From the NCBI GenBank assembly GCA_035529895.1, contig DATKVV010000005.1:62001-126000 (forward strand): a stretch of DNA of 64,000 bases. Reading direction: 5' to 3'. Made by a program: the position numbers and the translations under genes. Below are positions 53,083-60,855 of the stretch, one piece after another; positions within the stretch are counted from its first letter, which is position 1; every line of letters begins with the position of its first letter. Under the pieces are notes generated by a model that worked only from the letters and a program-made list of their open reading frames with translations, was not told the origin of the DNA and made no database searches. This stretch comes from JAUWKC01 sp035529895. GTDB lineage: Bacteria > Planctomycetota > Phycisphaerae > Sedimentisphaerales > Anaerobacaceae.

Positions 53083-55218
53083 ATGACAATATCCGGTAAA
53101 TCAAGCTCATCAGAGTCACTCGATAACCCGGTGGTGGCGTACAGCAACATTATTCTGGCGGGGGGGCTGGTGACAATTCTCGCCACTCTTTTGATTCGCC
53201 TGCCAACCCCGTTACTGGATATGCTCTTGGCGTGCAGTATATCACTGGCAATAGCGGTTCTAATAATCACGCTATCGTCAAAGGAGGCACTTGAATTATC
53301 TACGTTCCCGTCGCTGCTCCTTTTCGCAACACTGTTTCGCCTCTCTCTCAATGTGGCGTCCACCAAACTGATACTTCTACACGGCAATGCCGGGAAAATC
53401 ATCCAGACCTTCGGCGGCTTCGTCGCAGGCGGCAGTCTGGTTGTCGGCATGGTAATCTTCTTAATCCTGGTGGTTATCCAATTCGTCGTAATCACAAAAG
53501 GCGCCGAGCGAATCAGCGAAGTTGCCGCCCGTTTTACCCTTGACGCTATGCCCGGCAAGCAAATGGCTGTTGACGCCGACCTTAACGCAGGAACCATAAC
53601 CGAGGTCCAGGCCAACGAACGCAGGGCAAAAATTGTCAAGGAAAGCGAATTCTATGGTGCAATGGACGGCGCCAGTAAATTTATCCGCGGCGATGCCAAG
53701 GCAGGACTGATAATCACCGCAGTTAACCTCATCGGGGGCATAGCTATGGGCTATTCCCGCGGCATGACGGTCGCCGCAGCCATAAAGACGTATTGCATCC
53801 TGTCCATCGGCGACGGACTTGTCAGCCAGATACCATCGGTAATAATCTCCGTTAGTTCCGGCTTTCTTGTAACCAAAATATCTTCGCAGCACAGCGTCGG
53901 CCAGGACCTCAGCAGGCAGTTTCTTAAGGCCAGCCAGCCGCTAATGATAGCGTCTCTCGTAACAGCCGCCATGGCGATGGTGCCGGGCTTACCCAAGATA
54001 CCTTTTTTGCTGCTGGCTGCCGGTACCGCTCTGGTCGGACGAACGGCGGCTAAATCTGAAAAAGATAGTGAGAAAAAACGCGAAACTTCATTGCCGCAGG
54101 CAAAGACGGACAAAGAGCCGGTCGAGAACCTGCTGGATATGGACAGGGTTTCGGTGCAGGTCGGTGTGCGATTGATTAGTATGGTTGACCCTCGCAAAAA
54201 CAGTACCGTCTTCGAACGCATCGGGGCGTTAAGGAGAAGATTCGCTCAGCAGCTCGGGATCATCATCCCTCTGGTTCGGCTGCGGGACAATATCAACCTT
54301 GAGCCTACTGCATACGAAATTCGCCTGTTCGACCACACAGTCGCAAGGGGGAGATTAGAACCCGATATGTTCCTTGCCATGGACTCCGGCACCGTCCAGA
54401 ACAAGATAAAGGGGATAAAAACCACCGAACCTGTTTACGGGCTGCCGGCCTTGTGGATTATACCGGTCGACAAGGAAAGGGCCGAATTAAGCGGATATAC
54501 GGTTATCGACCCTGAATCGGTCTTTATCACACATTTATCGGAAACGCTGCGAAAACACGCCGATGAATTGCTGACCCGGGAAGACGTGCAGCTCCTGGTT
54601 GACCGACTTCGCAAGATTCAGCCATCATTGGTGGGAGACGTTGTTGGTGAACTCGTTTCTATCGGACTGCTTCAACGCGTGCTCAAGAACCTTCTAAGAA
54701 GCCAGATACCGATTCGTGAATTAACAACCATACTCGAATCGCTGGGAGAACATGCTTCAAAAACCAAGAACGCTGCCACACTGACCGAGATAGTACGAAA
54801 ATCCCTGAGCAGAACCATTACCCAGCAGTACAGAGACGAAAGCGGCAAAATCTGGGCCATCACGCTGGACCCGGCGCTTGAGCATCAGATGACCTCAACT
54901 TTGCGACAGGAAGCAGAGCAGGCAACGCTGGCTTTGCCGACTGAGATGGCTATGGATATAACCAGGAAAATCGCACAGGCCTGGAAAGCAGCTATGGACA
55001 ACGGCAAGGACAAGGTGGTTCTGCTTTGCGATTCGAGAATACGTTCATCGCTGGCGGCAATGCTATCGCGGACGGTACCTCTGTTGCCGGTCATAGCTTA
55101 TGATGAAGTCGTGCTCGGAACCGAAGTAGAACCAATTGAGGCAATATCGCTCCAGCAGACGGAGCCCGGAGAACAACGGGAACAGCTTGCGTCCGTTCTC
55201 GCAGGACGTGTTCAATAA
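53083..55218 (+). CDS. flhA: Flagellar export-gate protein FlhA (complete)
   Basis: FlhA is the nine-subunit export-gate protein with a membrane domain and a cytoplasmic chaperone-docking domain. Eight membrane helices span about 20-330. The signature RLSLNVASTKLILLHGNAG and the loop DAMPGKQMAVDADLNAGTIT, then FYGAMDGASKFIRGDAKAG, are all intact. The C-domain (about 370-700) holds VGVRLISMVDPRKNSTVFER, LPALWIIPVDKERAELSGYT, and RKIQPSLVGDVVGELVSIGL. The length of 711 is standard. The ATG at 53083 follows AAGGAATC. A second, truncated FlhA-like gene lies at 1993. Confidence 0.97.
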   Translation: MTISGKSSSSESLDNPVVAYSNIILAGGLVTILATLLIRLPTPLLDMLLACSISLAIAVLIITLSSKEALELSTFPSLLLFATLFRLSLNVASTKLILLHGNAGKIIQTFGGFVAGGSLVVGMVIFLILVVIQFVVITKGAERISEVAARFTLDAMPGKQMAVDADLNAGTITEVQANERRAKIVKESEFYGAMDGASKFIRGDAKAGLIITAVNLIGGIAMGYSRGMTVAAAIKTYCILSIGDGLVSQIPSVIISVSSGFLVTKISSQHSVGQDLSRQFLKASQPLMIASLVTAAMAMVPGLPKIPFLLLAAGTALVGRTAAKSEKDSEKKRETSLPQAKTDKEPVENLLDMDRVSVQVGVRLISMVDPRKNSTVFERIGALRRRFAQQLGIIIPLVRLRDNINLEPTAYEIRLFDHTVARGRLEPDMFLAMDSGTVQNKIKGIKTTEPVYGLPALWIIPVDKERAELSGYTVIDPESVFITHLSETLRKHADELLTREDVQLLVDRLRKIQPSLVGDVVGELVSIGLLQRVLKNLLRSQIPIRELTTILESLGEHASKTKNAATLTEIVRKSLSRTITQQYRDESGKIWAITLDPALEHQMTSTLRQEAEQATLALPTEMAMDITRKIAQAWKAAMDNGKDKVVLLCDSRIRSSLAAMLSRTVPLLPVIAYDEVVLGTEVEPIEAISLQQTEPGEQREQLASVLAGRVQ

Positions 55219-55247
55219 GGTGAAAAGGTAAGCAAGCAAGGGGAAAA

Positions 55248-55343
55248 ATGGAGACGAACAATAAAGATCGCAAACGCGGCACTGTGGGCGGAATTTCGAT
55301 TTTGCCGGACCGTTCGAGTTTCACAGTCGCAAGGAGCAGCTAA
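55248..55343 (+). CDS. Very small protein, 31 aa, unknown
   Basis: The ATG at 55248 follows a strong AAGGGG. The frame is 32 codons with TAA at 55341, and starts METNNKDRKRGTVGGISILP. It is basic and ends three bases before the next gene's ATG, whose ribosome site lies inside it. It stands where flhF normally follows flhA. No family recognised. The good ribosome site and packing argue for a real gene; length argues for caution. Confidence 0.5.
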   Translation: METNNKDRKRGTVGGISILPDRSSFTVARSS

Positions 55344-55345
55344 TT

Positions 55346-55591
55346 ATGCCACTACAGGTTCGGCCAATCGCCATAAGCATGAGCGTCTTGTTCTTTTTCG
55401 GCATAAGCTTCATCGGCTGGATTAGCGGGCTCTCGCCTTTTGTCTGCTGTAAGAGGGCGCTGGCAGGGGCAGTTCTCGCGTATATCACAGGAACATTGGC
55501 TGTCAAAGCGATAAATGCCGTTCTTATGAGTGCACTGATTACCAAACGTATAAATGAAGACAAGGAAGAGGACAGTGGTATTAGGGACTAA
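55346..55591 (+). CDS. Small membrane protein, two helices
   Basis: The 81 residues hold two hydrophobic helices (ISMSVLFFFGISFIGWISGL and LAGAVLAYITGTLAVKAINA) and a charged tail. The ATG at 55346 has AAGGAG upstream. It overlaps fliA. It lies in the flhF/flhG position between flhA and fliA. A small inner-membrane partner of the flagellar base is a guess from position only. Confidence 0.8.
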   Translation: MPLQVRPIAISMSVLFFFGISFIGWISGLSPFVCCKRALAGAVLAYITGTLAVKAINAVLMSALITKRINEDKEEDSGIRD

Positions 55592-56381
55592 AAATATCTC
55601 TGAACAACAGCTCGTCGAAGACAGCGAAAAACACCTGAAAACCGTTGCCCTGCGCACTTATACTAGCCATCAGAAAGAGGGACTTGATAAGGAACGGATA
55701 GCCGAATTTCTGCCAATGGTCCGCAAAATAGTACAGCGGGTGACGACATATCTGAAGCCGCCCCTGTCGGTTGAAGATTTGGTCTCGGCAGGGACTATCG
55801 GGCTTATTAAAGCCGCCCGTGATTTTGACCCGTCTCACCAGGCGGAATTTGAGACTTATGCCTACATAAGGATCAAAGGAGCTATTCTTGATGAGTTGAG
55901 AAGCTTCTCCTTGCTGCCGCCGGGCCTAAACAAGCAAATCCAGAACGCCCTGCAGGTCAGCCGCGAAATCACCGAACAGAGAGGCTCCCCGCCCAGTGAT
56001 GCCGAATTGGCCGAGAAACTTGGAATAACCGTGGATAAGCTTTATCGGACACTCGAAAATGCTCGTGCGCAGCATTTTCTTTCAATCGATGGCTTCGGGC
56101 AAGAACATCCCGCATTGAGCGAGCTCTTGTCGGCGCCCGCAGCGACCACGCCCGACAAACAGCTTGAAAAGGCGGAACTTACAGATAAACTGGCCGAGGC
56201 CATACAGCAGTTGGACAAGAGGCGGCGGCAGATTATTTTGCTGTATTACCAGCAACATCTGACGATGAAACAGATTGCCGAGGTTTTCAAAATTACCGAG
56301 TCGCGCGTCAGTCAGTTGCACGCGAGCGCTGTTTTTAACTTGTCCGTAAAATTGAGGCAGTGGAAAGATGGCAGATACTGA
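55575..56381 (+). CDS. fliA: Flagellar sigma factor FliA (sigma-28)
   Basis: Sigma-28 directs late flagellar genes. Region 2 is at YLKPPLSVEDLVSAGTIGLI and FDPSHQAEFETYAYIRIKGA, then LDELRSFSLLPPGLNKQIQ. Region 3 is SPPSDAELAEKLGITVDKLY. Region 4 has RRRQIILLYYQQHLTMKQIA and the helix-turn-helix KITESRVSQLHASAV. An ATG at 55554 adds seven residues, but the GTG at 55575 follows GGAAGAGG at correct spacing. Its targets here include likely promoters at 6157 and 58251; its antagonist flgM is at 58316. Confidence 0.96.
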   Translation: MVLGTKNISEQQLVEDSEKHLKTVALRTYTSHQKEGLDKERIAEFLPMVRKIVQRVTTYLKPPLSVEDLVSAGTIGLIKAARDFDPSHQAEFETYAYIRIKGAILDELRSFSLLPPGLNKQIQNALQVSREITEQRGSPPSDAELAEKLGITVDKLYRTLENARAQHFLSIDGFGQEHPALSELLSAPAATTPDKQLEKAELTDKLAEAIQQLDKRRRQIILLYYQQHLTMKQIAEVFKITESRVSQLHASAVFNLSVKLRQWKDGRY

Positions 56382-56595
56382 CTACAATGTAATAAAACCC
56401 GTTGAAAGTCTGCAGAACGTTGCCGGTTTAACTCCCGCCGGACGTCGTGAAGAAAGAAGACGCCGACGTGACCTGCAGAAGAAAAAAAAGCAAGAATTCG
56501 AACAGGATGCAAGTGAGTCCGGCACCCAGCCGGGGTTGAGCAACGAACTCGCTGAAGAAGAAAGCGACCGACATTCTATTGATTATTGTGCCTGA
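56368..56595 (+). CDS. Small basic/acidic protein, unknown
   Basis: This 75-residue protein overlaps the fliA end by 14 bases and starts at ATG 56368 after GGAAAG. The N-terminal half is LQNVAGLTPAGRREERRRRR followed by a lysine run; the C-terminal half is acidic. No membrane segment or known domain is seen. Coupling to fliA suggests a flagellar role, perhaps a nucleic-acid or protein-binding adaptor. Confidence 0.75.
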   Translation: MADTDYNVIKPVESLQNVAGLTPAGRREERRRRRDLQKKKKQEFEQDASESGTQPGLSNELAEEESDRHSIDYCA

Positions 56596-56641
56596 CTCGT
56601 AACTGTTACTTTGGGAAATAGGCGAAAGGTTGAAGTGCCAG

Positions 56642-56893
56642 ATGGGAAACGCAGTGGGACGCATTCTAAAAGGCAAAGATGTCAGACTCGAAGGCCGAAT
56701 CCATCTTGATGTGGTGCAGATCGGGCCGACTTCGACGAAGGAGAAGGGCGCGGCCGTAGAGCCGGCGGCGCACATTGTGGAAAACCAACCCGAATTCTCT
56801 GTTGTAGAAATAACCTGTTCGTGCGGCACAAAAATGTACTTACGATGTGAATATGCAGGCGCGGAAGCACCTTCAGAGAAGCCGACCCCATAG
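56642..56893 (+). CDS. Small protein with a CxC motif, unknown
   Basis: The 83 residues begin MGNAVGRILKGKDVRLEGRI; the C-terminal half has EITCSCGTKMYLRCEYAG with three cysteines, which might bind metal. The frame opens at TTG 56630, whose ribosome site GAAAGG is close, so the start is uncertain by four codons. It belongs to the fliA-flgM run. No family recognised. Confidence 0.7.
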   Translation: MGNAVGRILKGKDVRLEGRIHLDVVQIGPTSTKEKGAAVEPAAHIVENQPEFSVVEITCSCGTKMYLRCEYAGAEAPSEKPTP

Positions 56894-56928
56894 CCGGGTG
56901 TAGAATCAAAAAAAAGATTGGAGAAAAT

Positions 56929-57495
56929 ATGATGCAGGTGAAAAGAAAAATTTTGATTTTTTCCATTTCATTAGTGTTTGTGTTTCTGTTGTCGAGCTGC
57001 TCAATCCTCGGCAAACAGGTAGAGGTCCGCTCGGTACCAGACACCAGGCAGGCCCCCCAAAACAGCTCTAGCGCGAAGAGATTCAAAGAATCTGCCTCAG
57101 AAGGTCCGACGGCGGTAGAATCAGCGATAGAATTGTCCAAAAAATATGCGCAACTTTCTGAAGAAGCTACCGGGCTGAGGCTGAAGAATCAGGACCTTGT
57201 CGCCGAGAACCGCCGGCTTAAGGATGAGGCAGGTGTGCTTGAGACCCGATTACAGCAGACGCAAAAAGAATTGACCGAGGCAAATGAGCTTCTCAGGGAA
57301 ATGCTTATCGAACTGAACAATTGGAAAACCGATGTAATTGGTTTCCGTGAGGAAATGCGGAGCGCGGAAAAAGCCCAGCTGGAAGCCCTCCTTAAAATAC
57401 TCAAAGTCCTCGGCGGAGAGGTCAAGACAGAACCGGCCCAAGAAGGGGATGCAGCTCCAACTGCGGCATCTGCAAATGAACCGGCAAGACGTTGA
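56929..57495 (+). CDS. Lipoprotein with a coiled coil
   Basis: A lipoprotein signal (KILIFSISLVFVFLL then SSC, a good lipobox with Cys near residue 24) leads to a coiled coil at about 65-155 (ENRRLKDEAGVLETRLQQTQ, ELTEANELLREMLIELNNWK). The protein is 188 residues. The lipoprotein after it starts 16 bases downstream of this stop. Two lipoproteins between fliA and flgM suggest an envelope part of the flagellum, such as an outer-membrane collar; this is an inference. Confidence 0.82.
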   Translation: MMQVKRKILIFSISLVFVFLLSSCSILGKQVEVRSVPDTRQAPQNSSSAKRFKESASEGPTAVESAIELSKKYAQLSEEATGLRLKNQDLVAENRRLKDEAGVLETRLQQTQKELTEANELLREMLIELNNWKTDVIGFREEMRSAEKAQLEALLKILKVLGGEVKTEPAQEGDAAPTAASANEPARR

Positions 57496-57511
57496 ACTAC
57501 GGGTGAACAAA

Positions 57512-58177
57512 ATGGATAGTCTAAAAACGGGATTACTGTTACCGCTGTTAGTTGTCTTTTCAGGCTGCCAGTTTTATAGAGCCCCGGCTCCCCCGGCGGA
57601 CTGCTATTATCTCAACCCGGATAAGGATTTGTCCCTCATAGGCAGGGTTGCTATTGTCGAGTTGAACAACGATTCGAGTTATCCGCAAATTTCCGCCGAC
57701 ATAACCGAAGCGATTTTCGAAGCATTCCAGAAGAAGCAGATGTTTTCTCTAACTGTTGTTCCTCAAAACGACGCCGCGTGGCGCAGCCTGCAATTGAAAT
57801 CGGATTCGAGATACAGTCTCGAGCAATTAGCCGCAATCCATAAGACATTGAACTGCGATGCAACATTGATTGGAACCATTACCGAATACCGGCCTTATCC
57901 TCATATGGCTATGGGCCTTCGCGCGAAGCTGGTGGACCTAAAGGATGGGCAGCTATTGTGGGCGATTGAGCAGGTCTGGGACACCGCCGATAAGACAACC
58001 GAGTATCGAATAAGAAACTATTTCAGAAGGCAAATACGTTCGGGTTTCGAACCTTTGCGTGAACAGTTAGTCGTGGTGAGCCCGCTCAAGTTTCTACAGT
58101 TCATAGCCTATGAGATGGGCGAAACATTACATCTGCGCGGCCCGCAAGAAGAAACAATTGCGTTCGGAGTCCCATAA
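57512..58177 (+). CDS. Lipoprotein with a CsgG/FlgO-like domain
   Basis: The ATG at 57512 begins a lipoprotein signal (TGLLLPLLVVFSGC). The frame is open far upstream to 57338, but that part overlaps the preceding gene and has no signal peptide. Residues about 40-200 recall the CsgG/FlgO type fold: GRVAIVELNNDSSYPQISAD, LNCDATLIGTITEYRPYP and KLVDLKDGQLLWAIEQVWDT. FlgO/FlgT-like proteins support outer-membrane flagellar structures in vibrios; the likeness here is by pattern only. The product is 221 residues. Confidence 0.75.
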   Translation: MDSLKTGLLLPLLVVFSGCQFYRAPAPPADCYYLNPDKDLSLIGRVAIVELNNDSSYPQISADITEAIFEAFQKKQMFSLTVVPQNDAAWRSLQLKSDSRYSLEQLAAIHKTLNCDATLIGTITEYRPYPHMAMGLRAKLVDLKDGQLLWAIEQVWDTADKTTEYRIRNYFRRQIRSGFEPLREQLVVVSPLKFLQFIAYEMGETLHLRGPQEETIAFGVP

Positions 58178-58250
58178 CGACAAACTAACGATCGATTTCG
58201 TCAAGAGCCGGCACGGACTTTAGAAAAAGAGTGAATGTGGAAAAAACTTT

Positions 58251-58277
58251 TAAAGTTTTCTCAAAAATGTGCGAAAA
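58251..58277 (+). promoter_or_regulatory. Sigma-28-type promoter for flgM
   Basis: TAAAGTTT (58251-58258), a perfect sigma-28 -35 element, is followed after 11 bases by TGCGAAAA (58270-58277), which matches five of eight bases of GCCGATAA. It is 38 bases upstream of the flgM ATG. Control of flgM by sigma-28 is a known feedback loop. Confidence 0.55.
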
Positions 58278-58315
58278 CAATTGTGAGGTATCAGTCCTGA
58301 AAGGGCACTAATGCA

Positions 58316-58579
58316 ATGAAAATAGATACCAATGTAATTCAAGATTTTTTCGGGAAACCGTCATCCGGGCACCTTAACTCCACCAAAGCTCTTTCAAACA
58401 ATGACGCAGACGCATCTCTGCGAGTCAACTATGCTTTTTTAATTGATAAGGCGATGCAAACCCCCGACACGGAGGCCAACGCCGTCCAACAGGCACAAGA
58501 ACTCTTGCAGTCCGGCCAGCTTGAAAGTCCGGAAAATATTCAAAAAACCGCGGAAAACATTACAAAGTTCGGTATATAA
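58316..58579 (+). CDS. flgM: Anti-sigma-28 factor FlgM
   Basis: FlgM holds FliA inactive until the hook is complete and FlgM is exported. The 87-residue protein has the disordered polar N-terminus expected and C-terminal helices: LRVNYAFLIDKAMQTPDTEA, NAVQQAQELLQSGQLESPEN and IQKTAENITKFGI. The pattern of helices and the final LxSGxLxSPENIxxxAExI fit FlgM. AAGGG lies about ten bases upstream of ATG 58316; an overlapping ATG at 58311 is out of frame. Confidence 0.88.
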   Translation: MKIDTNVIQDFFGKPSSGHLNSTKALSNNDADASLRVNYAFLIDKAMQTPDTEANAVQQAQELLQSGQLESPENIQKTAENITKFGI

Positions 58580-58660
58580 GAGCCCTAAAAGAAGAAGTGT
58601 TTAATTGACAGGCCGACCATGGAGGGTCGAAACAGTACGCCTTAACGGATTATGCAACCC

Positions 58661-58719
58661 GGCGAGGATGTTGGCTTATTGGTCACCCCCTGTAATCCAT
58701 CACCTCGCCATTTTTATTT
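58661..58719 (+). terminator. Candidate terminator hairpin after flgM
   Basis: GGCGAGGATG (58661-58670) pairs with CAT-CA-CCTCGCC (58698-58709) with a two-base bulge, and ATTTTTATTTA follows at once. The loop is long (27 bases) and could fold further. It fits an intrinsic terminator for the fliA-flgM run, about 80 bases past the flgM stop; a structured RNA element is the alternative. Confidence 0.5.
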
Positions 58720-59321
58720 ATGCCCACGGCTACATAAGTCGTACCACGCACACCAAGAGCAGTACCGAAAAACCACAAAACAGGACAAATCCGAAGAACC
58801 TTCGAAATACTGTGCATTGCACCGGTCAAGCGTAACAGTCAAGAATTTGCTCCGCCAGCCCATCATCGGTTGATAATCTTGCCGTACCGAGCGGGCCTAT
58901 ACAGGCAGCGGAATTGCTTTCCCACGCCCACCGACCACGCCCAAAGCCCTCATCGGCGGTCTTGCGGCACCTACCGTTTGGTGCACGTTCATTCCGCAAT
59001 GCGCCAGTGCTCTTACTGAGAGGAACAGATCTAACAACCCGACATTGAATCTTCTTTGTCATTTCATCACACCCCAACGAAAACTATGTTAGCAAATTCA
59101 AGCAGTTTAATCAAGAAAAAAAACCTGTTGTCTGAAGTGTAGAGCCGATGCTCTTCGTGCCCAAGGCGATAGCGTTTGTGCCAGAGCGATATTATCGGAC
59201 AAGAAGTGGAAATTTCCTGATAGATATAAATGGGGAATGCGGGTAGAATGTCATTTGTCGGCTCAAAATTCGGAAGGATTGAAAGTCTCAATATTCGGCT
59301 CTTGGGGTAAGGAATCTAAAT
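58720..59321. other. 600-base stretch without a confident gene
   Basis: No protein of known family is seen. A minus-strand frame at 58826-59062 (78 codons, starting MTKKIQCRVVRSVPLSKSTG) has a poor ribosome site and odd composition. A second minus-strand frame of 44 codons, ending GTTYVAVGINKNGEVMDYRG, follows it. Both might be relics. I see no promoter motif or repeat in the rest. Confidence 0.5.
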
Positions 59322-59522
59322 ATGCAGATTATCGCCCAATGCCCAAGATGTGGCAGTTCCTGGCTGCTCGATAGCAGCGCTGCCGACCGCAGAGCAAGAT
59401 GCCGCAAGTGCCAAAGACTATTCAAGATTCCAAAATTGGAGGATGTGCCAAAAGCGGTAAAGATAATACAACAGGCAAGGGGGACGATTTATGTGGATGA
59501 AACCGGCAAGACCTATGGCTAA
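59322..59522 (+). CDS. C4 zinc-ribbon protein
   Basis: The 66 residues start with a zinc ribbon, CPRCGSSWLLDSSAADRRAR followed by CRKCQRLFKIP, so four cysteines in two CxxC pairs. The C-terminal part is a helix and a short strand (TIYVDETGKTYG). It resembles the MJ0042-like zinc-ribbon heads common in proteobacteria and planctomycetes. The ATG at 59322 follows AAGGAA. No clear partner; role unknown. Confidence 0.85.
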   Translation: MQIIAQCPRCGSSWLLDSSAADRRARCRKCQRLFKIPKLEDVPKAVKIIQQARGTIYVDETGKTYG

Positions 59523-59641
59523 ACTCGCCGGCTCCCAGTGATGGCGTAACGAAGGCGGTTTTGTATCGCATTCACTTTCAGAGGGCCAAGCCGACAAAGA
59601 CTGCTTTAGGGGCTATGCAACAGTCGCTGCGTACTCATGCG

Positions 59642-60046
59642 TTAACCGACGTTGACAGTTCCTCTGCTTAGTTGAAGAACATATTTAAGGACATCGGGTC
59701 TGCTGATAATACCAACCAGCTTGCCCCCTTTGGATATGACGGGGACCCTTCTGAAGTAGTTAATCACCATGAAATCACAAATGGTCTGCAGACTTTCGTT
59801 ATCGTGATAATAAACGGCGGGCCGTGTCATAAAATCCCCAACCGTCTTGTTCTTTTCTTGGTCCTGGGTATAGAATAATCGCAGTACATCTTTTTCCGTA
59901 AGTATCCCCAGTAAAGTCATATCTTCCTCGACAACAGGCACGCCTGTAATTTCGTTGTCTATCAGAAGTTCCACTGCGTCCAGTATGGGCGTATCCTTTT
60001 TGACGCTAATTACATCTGTTGTCATTATGTCTCTTGCCTTTAACAT
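59642..60046 (-). CDS. CBS-domain-pair protein
   Basis: Two CBS domains fill the 134 residues: ARDIMTTDVISVKKDTPILD to LGILTEKDVLRLF, and VGDFMTRPAVYYHDNESLQT to VGIISRPDVLKYVL. CBS pairs bind adenine nucleotides and act as sensors. The frame opens at 60085, but the ATG at 60046 follows AAAGGAG. It follows a coiled-coil membrane protein in the same direction. A second CBS protein is encoded at 60856. Confidence 0.92.
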   Translation of the reverse strand: MLKARDIMTTDVISVKKDTPILDAVELLIDNEITGVPVVEEDMTLLGILTEKDVLRLFYTQDQEKNKTVGDFMTRPAVYYHDNESLQTICDFMVINYFRRVPVISKGGKLVGIISRPDVLKYVLQLSRGTVNVG

Positions 60047-60092
60047 CGAAGTCTCCTTTTTTGAGAAAACCCGTGTTACGCGCACAGCGCAT

Positions 60093-60506
60093 TTACATAG
60101 CCGGCGGAAAAGATTTTTTCTTCGGGGGTTGTGTGGCCGCTTTTGGCTCGAGGTTCGGCTCGACAGCAGGTGCAGGCTCCTTTAGACCGAGGGCCTTTTC
60201 AATCCTCGCCATTCTGTCAGAAAGCTTTGTCAATTTACCGTCTATGGACTCTAATTTCCTGGCAACATTCTCAATATCGGCGCCGATTCTGGTCAGATTG
60301 CGCTCGGTCAGGTCCATGTACCGTTCCATCAAACGCTCATAGGCATCTATAGCGCGGGCGGCATCCGTTCTGTATTCGGGCACGCTAATCTGTGGTTCGA
60401 CCTCGTAAGTTCTCTCGCCGCCCTGAATTGACGTACAAAGCCAGACCAGGACTATGCAGCACACAAAAACAGCCGCAACGACCAATAAACCGTTGTTCAT
60501 TCTCAT
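60093..60506 (-). CDS. Membrane protein with a coiled coil
   Basis: One N-terminal membrane helix (LLVVAAVFVCCIVLVWLC) is followed by a coiled coil at about 55-110 (RYMDLTERNLTRIGADIENV, KLESIDGKLTKLSDRMARIE) and a Pro/Lys-rich tail. The ATG at 60506 follows AAGGAG. It may be cotranscribed with the CBS gene 46 bases downstream. No family recognised. Confidence 0.8.
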   Translation of the reverse strand: MRMNNGLLVVAAVFVCCIVLVWLCTSIQGGERTYEVEPQISVPEYRTDAARAIDAYERLMERYMDLTERNLTRIGADIENVARKLESIDGKLTKLSDRMARIEKALGLKEPAPAVEPNLEPKAATQPPKKKSFPPAM

Positions 60507-60612
60507 CGAGTTAGCTCCTTATGCCTTTCTAAGGTTTGAGAGCCGCAACCTATTTATCGGCAAAAAATCAGGGTAAATAAGAAGTTTTGCAAAATGGAGT
60601 CGCGGTTTTCCT

Positions 60613-60789
60613 ATGAAAAACCCGGTAAATGAGCAAATGTGCTCAATTGCTGCGATGGAACCAGACTGTGAGAGAATATGCGCAGGCCGAAGAAATCCGT
60701 GCCAAGAGGAAAAAAACCTCAAGGGCCGGCAAAGTATGTCGAAAATAAAGGGGGTGATTGCTGCGGGAGACGAAGACTCCGCGCGGTAA
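60613..60789 (+). CDS. Possible small cysteine-rich protein, 58 aa
   Basis: A frame from ATG 60613 to TAA 60789 carries four cysteines in its first half (MCSIAAMEPDCERICAGRRN then PC), rather like a metal-binding motif, and a charged C-terminus. A GGAG lies about 13 bases upstream, farther than ideal. It is the only plausible gene in the 349-base divergent gap 60507-60855, and nothing else is seen there. Confidence 0.35.
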   Translation: MKNPVNEQMCSIAAMEPDCERICAGRRNPCQEEKNLKGRQSMSKIKGVIAAGDEDSAR

Positions 60790-60855
60790 TCGTTTTTATC
60801 CAGAGAGTTTCGGCTGGTTTCGAGATAGACTGTCAAAAGTAGTTAGGCTTGGTGC

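Noticed and set aside
57338..57511. Long N-terminal extension of the second lipoprotein gene.
   Set aside because: It lies in another frame of the preceding lipoprotein gene and would bury the signal peptide; the ATG at 57512 is the sensible start.
58826..59062. Minus-strand frame of 78 codons plus a following 44-codon frame ending in MDYRG.
   Set aside because: Neither shows a known domain, and the ribosome sites are weak; noted only as possible relics.
60519..60836. Minus-strand open frame of 105 codons in the divergent gap.
   Set aside because: No ribosome site, no domain, and composition unlike the neighbours; treated as chance.
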